A stretch of 37,216 nt of DNA from assembly GCA_020726505.1 (NCBI GenBank), contig JAHLEZ010000056.1, positions 1 to 37,216 of the forward strand, in the 5' to 3' direction. Positions 31,210-37,216 of the stretch are shown piece after piece (position 1 is the first letter of the stretch; the number at the start of each line of letters is the position of its first letter). Source of the stretch: Leptodontidium sp. MPI-SDFR-AT-0119 (Eukaryota; Ascomycota; Leotiomycetes; Helotiales; Leptodontidiaceae). The notes under the pieces are model-generated. The model did no database searches, had not been told where the DNA came from, and worked only from the letters and a program-made list of their open reading frames with translations. A program made the position numbers and the translations under genes.

Positions 31210-31860
31210 AGTGTGTGGTTCTTTTACACAAATGGGGAGCGGAGGAGGTCACTTTTAGGGATCTAACAACCTGCACGAGTAACTTTAAGGCTAGCTACGG
31301 TAAGATATAGCTTTACGGAGAACAGGCGAGGCGTAACGGTCTGCAATACTTTTAAGTAAACACCTACTATATCAATAAATTTAATACCGTCGAGTATCAA
31401 TACGTGGTCAACTCAATGCTTCACTAGTACCGAGATGCAATCAAGTGCTATGTATATCTACCAGATGTTTCGTTACCACGCTAGGATTCCGCCAATAGGC
31501 TCAACGAGGCATGGGAATCGACATTTCGGAAAAGCGAATAGTTCATTCAGATGAGGCTGGACCCTACAAGGCTTATAGTGCCGGCATTAGTTTGACTTCT
31601 TCTCCAAAAGGGGAAGCTACTAGGCAATAAGGCCTCCTTAGAGCAGGATATCTGTGAGGCGGTAGGAATTCCAGCCGCGGCCCTTCAAGGGAGCCTGTTA
31701 TCAGCGCTGCTAAGCGAATTTCGTAGACAAAACATCGTGAAACAACCAATAAGACAAGGCATATTCGCTGCTAGGCATTTTAACGTTAACATGCCACTTA
31801 TCTACAGTGAGGGGAAGGACATGGTGTAAGACGCTGCTACGCCCGTAGGGCTCCGAATGA
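31210..31860 (+). pseudogene. HET-domain (heterokaryon incompatibility) relic
   Basis: HET proteins drive non-self recognition and cell death in fungi. The plus strand reads HKWGAEEVTFRDL, then EQARRNGLQYF-stop-VNTYYINK, VVNSMLH-stop-YRDAIKCYVYLPDV, FRKSE-stop-F, LGNKASLEQDICEAVGIP and FNVNMPLIYSEG. The family pattern is HTWG..EV.F.DL, A...GL.YFWVDTCCI.K, INSM..WYR....CYVYL.DV, F..SRWF.RGW, and F.VNMPLLYGEG. Trp codons are replaced by stops and Cys by Tyr (TG->TA), the RIP signature, although this stretch lies outside the retrotransposon. No intact start or end. A non-functional copy. Confidence 0.8.
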
Positions 31861-32510
31861 TCTCCCAACTTCAAGCTCGCCTGTCTTGTTCCTCTTGTGC
31901 AGCAGCATGAAACACGAGGCTTCTTGGCGAGGCGGAACTACCTATTTTAGGGAGCGCCATTTTCAGATACATGGGCTTTAGTGGCCGGATAATGACATAG
32001 AATTGAAACCTAGGCATTTTGATCATATGTAGGAAGTGGGCAAAGGAGTCACGAAGCCATTGCTGCACCGCCCAGCCCCTATAAAAACAGGTTTTCTGTT
32101 CTTGCGCGATGAAGCAAGCGACATATTATTCGTTGATGGTGAGAAGTTTTCAGCTTCTCCTCGAGGCTGCGTAGCTGTCCAGCTGCAGGTACCCGTTCTC
32201 CCCTGAAATCTGACATTTTCCCTCCTGGTCCTTACATTGAGAATGCCATTCTAGTAACTTATATGTCTGCCTAATCTGCTAGAACTTTGGGTACTCTTTT
32301 ATTATAAATACTTGGTCCTCTACTACGAGAAATCTCACAGTTTTGTTTTCTCCAACAAACAACATGGGCGCCTCGATGTCTGTGATCAAGAGCTGGAAGA
32401 TAATTACCGAGCCACGATGCCTAGTGCCGTCCAATATAGGGATTTCAGGCCTCTTGGTGAGATTCATAAGCCATCCTCTGTTGAAGTATTCTAAAAGGAT
32501 TGTCTAGGGA
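31861..32510. other. unassigned stretch between HET relic and membrane protein
   Basis: Open frames on both strands at 32279-32494 overlap and neither shows a known motif. It may contain the missing first exon of the following gene; the base run before 32511 (TTGTCTAG) could serve as an acceptor. Confidence 0.35.
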
Positions 32511-33329
32511 AGGATTGCATTCGCCATCAACCCGAACGCCGCCATCTTAGGCGCCATCTTGATTTTTTTGATTTCCGAAAGCAAAAGCCCTTCGACCGAA
32601 AGCCCTTCGACCAAGAAGCTCCGAGAGAACTTCACTGTAGCCTTCCAAGATATCACTGGTTTTCAACTCGTCGCCGCCAGCGCTTACTTGGCTACTGCCT
32701 TGATGAATCCGGAAACAAGTTGGTTTCACTACCGGTTTCTTCTAGACCCTGCGATCCAATCTTGCTTGGCGGCAGGATTACTTTCGCTTCACTTCCGGGA
32801 GTCTCGGCGTACTAGTATTGGATTCTGCCTCCACATCTTGAATATGTCGGTCTTCACAGGCCTCTTTGTCTGGTCTGGCTATGTGTACTTGAACAAAGTT
32901 GCCCAAGCAATGGAGTCCGGTTGCTACGACGAGCGATTCCAAACCGCATGCACGCCTGTCGACATTATTCTCGCGGTTTTTGTCATTCTTCTACTCTGGA
33001 TTCCAGCTTTTCTTCCAGCCAAGTTCAAGCGCTCTTATTTGACAAGATTTATTCTCTGTGTAACAACAAGCCTCTTCATTATTGCCGATGAATACCTCTC
33101 CTTTACCGACTATGAAGTTATGAAGGTTATGCTTGACAAGCCCGAGACAGGACTCGATGTTGGACAGTCGTACACATTATTGTCTGCTGTCTTGGCGATG
33201 GCTTATGCCTTTTACAAGGCTTTTGGTAAATCCCCTCCCTTTTCTTTACTACTAGTATATAGCGATGAGTGGCTTACTTCTAGTCTTTCCTTAGTAACTT
33301 TCTTGGAAAAGCCACAGCCGCCAAAATGA
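32511..33329 (+). CDS. multi-pass membrane protein, 5' end uncertain
   Basis: The frame is open from just after a TAG at 32508-32510 to 33329 and has about six or seven hydrophobic segments: NAAILGAILIFLI, FQLVAASAYLATALM, IQSCLAAGLLSL, ILNMSVFTGLFVWSGYVYL, VDIILAVFVILLLWIPAF, LTRFILCVTTSLFIIADEY, YTLLSAVLAMAYAFYKAF. The family is not recognised; such proteins are common in filamentous fungi and often lack a known role. There is no ATG before the first segment: the first in-frame ATG is at 32702, so a spliced 5' exon is likely. Near the end GTAAATCCC (33226) and CCTTAG (33294) could form an intron giving a different C-terminus (NFLGKATAAKMMLALPA). Codon use is normal and no RIP damage is seen, although the HET relic is only 650 bp away. 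Confidence 0.65.
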   Translation, partial: RIAFAINPNAAILGAILIFLISESKSPSTESPSTKKLRENFTVAFQDITGFQLVAASAYLATALMNPETSWFHYRFLLDPAIQSCLAAGLLSLHFRESRRTSIGFCLHILNMSVFTGLFVWSGYVYLNKVAQAMESGCYDERFQTACTPVDIILAVFVILLLWIPAFLPAKFKRSYLTRFILCVTTSLFIIADEYLSFTDYEVMKVMLDKPETGLDVGQSYTLLSAVLAMAYAFYKAFGKSPPFSLLLVYSDEWLTSSLSLVTFLEKPQPPK

Positions 33330-34039
33330 TGTTGGCACTTCCTGCATAGTAGGGAGGCCCAAGAACTCGGCTAAGACCCCTTTGTAAGCTTTGGAGGTGG
33401 TATAAGCTCGGTGGTGTAGTTGTAGGAGAGGAGGCTTGTTACGCTATAGAAGGAGACTCTTTGTAGATTAGGCGTGAGGGCGACACGAACGTGATTTTTT
33501 TGTTGGAGGTAGCTAGAGTGTTCGTGAGTGGTCATAGAATATAAACTACAACAAATAATAAGAGGTATTACGGTGTGCATAGATTTTAAGATACTTGAAG
33601 TATGTGTATCTGTTTTTCCCCCCCCCGGTACGTAGGGTTTTCCGTCACGTACGGATGGACGTTACCCTTCAGTTCGTTCCGTATTCAGCCTGACAACGCA
33701 CAATGTGTACTCCAGAAACCATCGCTTCCCTCATGATTTATACCAAGTTCTCGCCACCGTCTACAAAAGAAAGTATGATTCAATCTATTGATCACTCCCG
33801 ACTTTGCCTGGGCAGCGCTTGGAATTGAACACTCCTTTAATGGGGCAAAAGCGACCCCGCTTCGTCTCTCAAAGAGATTCTCCCACCCCTCTCACTTCTC
33901 CAAGCCACGATTAAAGTCGAGTAGAAAATTCCACTGCTTCAATCAGCAATCAACTCCACACATCCACGCAACCGCCCCCTGAAAGACCCTCCCCAAAAGC
34001 AAACAGGAAATAAAACTTTAAAAAAAGAGGAAGCTAAAC
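33330..34039. other. intergenic region with poly-C tract
   Basis: No gene recognised. A run of nine C lies at about 33618-33626. Confidence 0.45.
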
Positions 34040-34506
34040 TCACCCAGCAAAAATCAACGAAACAACAGTCCCAACAATCCCACCCACCAACCCATGTCCA
34101 CTCCTATTGCCCCAAAAAACCCAACTCCACACCACAAGCCAAACCCACAGAATAGTTACAAGACCCGATTTGATGAGCTCGATGCGGAGAGTCTGTTTGC
34201 GTGTTGGGGAGGAGAGTTTGAGTTGGGTGAGGACGGTGAGGAGGAGTGCTAGTGCGAGGATGGGGGAGATGACGTGTGTCCTGTGGTGGGGGATTAATAA
34301 TTTGAATTGTTAGATGATTTGGTGTGGCTGTGGAAATGGAAATGGGGATTTTGATAGATGGGTTTGAGGACTTACAAGTATCCACTGAGATGACCGCTAT
34401 ATCGATCGCTGTTGAAAAAATACAATTGCGAGACTTCGAGACCGGCGATGAAGGCTTGGAGGAGATATGTCCCCTCCAGTAGGGCTGTGTGGATTGAGGA
34501 TGTCAT
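34040..34506 (-). CDS. small membrane protein, two exons, 123 aa
   Basis: ATG at 34506. Exon 1 is 34506-34376 and exon 2 is 34280-34040, with a GTAAGT donor and CACAG acceptor; the frame is complete. Exon 1 reads MTSSIHTALLEGTYLLQAFI and ends SDRYSGHLSGYL. Exon 2 gives three hydrophobic segments: VISPILALALLLTVLTQL, SGLVTILWVWLVVWSWVFWG and GLVGGIVGTVVSLIFAG, then TGA. Size and hydrophobicity suggest an integral membrane protein; the family is not recognised. The last codons GCT GGG TGA overlap a GGTGAGT donor-like site, so one more short exon downstream is possible. Confidence 0.65.
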
Positions 34507-35278
34507 GATGATAACGAAATTCTTGATTCTGTGATTCTACCCTTGGAATCTGAAAACTGGGGGATTTGAAGAATCGAAAAGAGGGGAAGATGGGGGTGGT
34601 GTGTGAGATTTATGTGGTTTGCTTGTGGAGATGGGATGATATGTCGTGGTTGCCTGTCAGATTGCGTAACGAAGCACACCACACGACAGGTTGGCGCGGT
34701 GTGGCAAGATCGAAAACTTGGAAACTCTATAGAGCTTTGGGGTTGACGTCAGATGTTGTTTGAGAGTGTGTTGGTCGATTGAGATGGTATTAACTTTCCG
34801 TTGGGTACGGCTCTGTTTGTTGATTGGAGTTGCTAGTGAGGCGTGTTGATGAGAGTTGTGATGCAGAAGCTACCTACACACCAAGGAGATGGGGTGAGGA
34901 GCGAGATGCATACCCCGCCATTTACTGTATCACCATACCAAATCGTGACTGGCACGGCAGATTACTCCGTAGTATGCCATAATGAGGAACAATTAATACA
35001 CTGAAATGTCTATTAATTAGGGGCTCGAAAGACGGAAGTTTATTCTCACGAAAGTGTCAGGATAGCCACGTTTTGAACGCAACTAAGGTAAGTCCAATGG
35101 AGTTCCTGTTTTGACTCAAAATAAGTAGCATCTGGGTGCGGGGTGGCTAATACCAAAAGAAGAAATCATTTAATACCAATCTATTCCTCCTTGATATTCT
35201 CCCAAGTCTGTCTGTGGTTGCAGCTCCACAAACGCCATAATCTAAGCCGATGAGCCTTCCCGGATTTATCAAAGTCAC
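34507..35278. other. intergenic: promoter side of the small membrane protein, 3' side of the P450
   Basis: No gene recognised. An open frame at 34566-34763 on the plus strand shows no motif. Confidence 0.45.
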
Positions 35279-37137
35279 CTACCAACCCTCAACCGCTGTA
35301 GTTTGTACATCATATCCTCTAATTATTCGTGCCGTGATCCCAAACAACACATCAATATCATCGGGATCGGTTCCCGGAACAGGCTTGAAATCAAAACTGC
35401 CAACCAAAGCCGCGAGAATAGCTTTATTCTCCCCAATCGCAAACCCTGCCACCTAGTCAGCAACTCTCCCCAGAGCCAGCTCAGTAAAAATTCAAACTCA
35501 CCTCTCCCGATACACGCTCTCGGCCCATGACCAAATGTCAAATAGGCCAAACCGTCCGTCGCGCCACCAATCGCTTTATCCTTGCCCAACCAACCACCTC
35601 TCCGGGTTGAATTCTGCCGCATCTTCGCCCCAAAATTGCTTCGCTTTGTTCATACGCCCATATATGCACTCGAACGTATGTGCCCTTTGGGATCTTGACG
35701 CCGAAAAGGTCGTATCTTGAGCAGGTACACGGCCTACGAGAGGAACGGGTGCGTAGACGCGCATGATTTCTTTGCTGACTGCGTCTAAGTATGGAAGTTT
35801 GTCGAGAATGTCGGCTGTTACTTCCATTCCTGATGATGGACTAGGGATATTGGCTCGGATTTCCTCGCGGAGACGCTCTTGGATGTGCGCATAGCGGGGT
35901 TGCGAAAGAATGTAGATTCCCCATGTCACGGCGGTGGCGGATCTAGAGAGTCAGATGCTAATCGGACGACTTTGGGGTTAGAACTTACGTTTCATGACCG
36001 GCTCCTAGGAGAGTTTTGGATTGATGGACTAGATCCTCGGTGCTAAGGCTTTCGTCTTCATGGCGGCGGCGATGATGTCTTTCTGGCCGTTCTTCTCCAT
36101 GTAGTCTAAAATCATCGACGTCATTGTACATGTTAGTCTTGCGCTCTTGAATCAGATTTCGGACCCAATCCGTCACCGATCTGTTCCCTTCACGAAATAA
36201 AGCGCTGTTCTTGCCGGGAAGTAGGCCCACTAGTTTCGGAGTTGTCAACAGAGATAGAATGAAGATGAGCTTGGAATTGTCGTTCGGTATGAATGCTGCT
36301 CTGTAGGAGTTATTGAGGGCGGTATATGGATGCGAGAGAGATGAAAACTCAGAGCCAAATCCTGCTTGGCCGATGATGTCCAAAGATACCCGACCAGCCC
36401 AGTCGTCAATGTTGATTGAAGCAGATGATTTCTCGGTAGCATTTGGCCCCGTCTCTACTTCTTGCTTGATGAGAGTGACCATCTCTGTTGCTTTGGTCCA
36501 GAATAAGGGATAGAGATTTTTGATGACTTTGACATTGAAAGCTGGCAAGAGATGTTTTCGTTGATACTTCGTGTTGAGAGGTTAGGGCAAAGCAACGATA
36601 GGAGGAAGTAGGGGTCAGTACCTTATGATCCATCCCTTCTGACACCACAAGTCCATTCCCCAAGATATTTTCCAGAATCCGCTTGGTTTTCGGATTCTTG
36701 ACATACTGATCGGCCTTGACTTGCAGGAACTCGGCGGCTCCTCTTGGAGTAGTTATAGCGACCACTTCCGAGTTGAACAGGTCTAGATACCGGATGAGTC
36801 CATCGTTTGGGATCGTTTCCATCCACTTTAGCACCTGTATTGAGTCCCTCGTCTGGAAGAAAGACTTCCATCCACCCTCGCGCTAGATCCGGGTTTAGCT
36901 GAGGCTTGATGTTTGACATAAAGGATCAACTTACTGGTGCTTGCGGAAGGGATAGAAGAGGGCTGAAATATAGAGGATACAAGAGAGAGCCCATGCTAAG
37001 TGAAATGGAATGTAAAACAGAACTGTAAATATCGAGGTTTTGGCATAGGAAAATGACGAGGCATTGTGATTGGCAATATAGACCCCAAGGCTTAGGGATG
37101 CCAGAACAAAAGTAGCTCGCACCACAGCCGCCATCAT
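35279..37137 (-). pseudogene. cytochrome P450, interrupted by several 1-2 base shifts
   Basis: Haem-thiolate monooxygenase. The minus strand starts MMAAVVRATFVLASLSLGVY with two hydrophobic segments (ER anchor). Then come METIPNDGLIRYLDLFNSE, a typical entry strand, RKHLLPAFNV (helix C), LLGAGHET|SATAVTWG (helix I, AGxET, split by an intron), KEIMRVYAPVPLVGR (ExxR), FWGEDAAEFNPERW (PERF region) and the Cys ligand in FGHGPRACIG (35506-35535). It ends DVQTTAVEGW at 35279. Joining these needs frame changes: around DDF/ILDYMEKNG (about 36110), KTKA/LSTED (about 36045), DTT/FGVKIPKG (about 35708), before FWGEDA (about 35640), and ERWL/LGKDKA (about 35590). The 5' splice (36935) is also out of frame. 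Few substitutions accompany the shifts, so base errors in the assembly are a real alternative. Substrate unknown. No neighbouring biosynthetic genes seen. Confidence 0.8.
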
Positions 37138-37216
37138 GAGAAGCAGTTCAGTTCAACGCAAATAAAGACCAGAGGAGAGGAGATGTAAAACAACGCTGAG
37201 AAGTTTGTCAAGATAT

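Overview
The window looks like nuclear DNA of a filamentous ascomycete (Pezizomycotina). The genes carry short GT-AG introns of roughly 50-100 nt. There is a HET-domain relic, a fungal-type cytochrome b2, and a large AT-rich block with the signature of repeat-induced point mutation (RIP): CpA->TpA and TpG->TpA changes that turn CAG, CAA and TGG codons into stops. A Leotiomycetes/Helotiales host is a guess from the look of the proteins only.

Left arm (1-19326). An ankyrin-repeat pseudogene runs off the left edge on the minus strand. After about 3.4 kb with little in it comes YKT6 (R-SNARE, plus strand, 4818-5768), then a Rab-type GTPase (minus, 6432-7500) and an intact six-exon FMN-dependent dehydrogenase with a cytochrome b5 domain (minus, 8549-10281). 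A relic gene with three internal TGA codons (12942-13543), a C2H2 zinc-finger pseudogene (16237-17161) and an intact membrane-anchored conserved protein (18147-18996) follow, separated by long gene-poor stretches with microsatellites and a 28-bp tandem repeat.

Middle (19327-30488). This is a nested pair of LTR retrotransposons, both on the minus strand. The outer one is a Ty3/gypsy chromovirus (179-bp LTRs, 5-bp target duplication GCAGC). Inside it, between integrase and chromodomain, sits a Ty1/copia element (21409-25551, 185-bp LTRs, target duplication TAAGG). The copia element has an initiator-tRNA-Met anticodon-type primer site and has lost protease, integrase and most of its reverse transcriptase. 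Between pol and the 3' LTR, both elements carry an extra gene-like sequence on the opposite (plus) strand. The one in the copia element has two well-formed introns with TACTAAC branch points. This shared 'antisense passenger' layout is the most interesting thing here.

Right arm (30494-37216). A RIP-damaged HET-domain pseudogene, a multi-pass membrane protein of uncertain 5' end, a small two-exon membrane protein (minus) and a cytochrome P450 broken by several single-base shifts (minus, 35279-37137).

The housekeeping genes (YKT6, Rab, cytochrome b2) show no operon-like or pathway link. Indels of one or two bases interrupt YKT6, the P450, the zinc-finger gene and the ankyrin gene, while cytochrome b2, the Rab gene and the 18147 gene read cleanly, so both real decay and local consensus errors must be considered.
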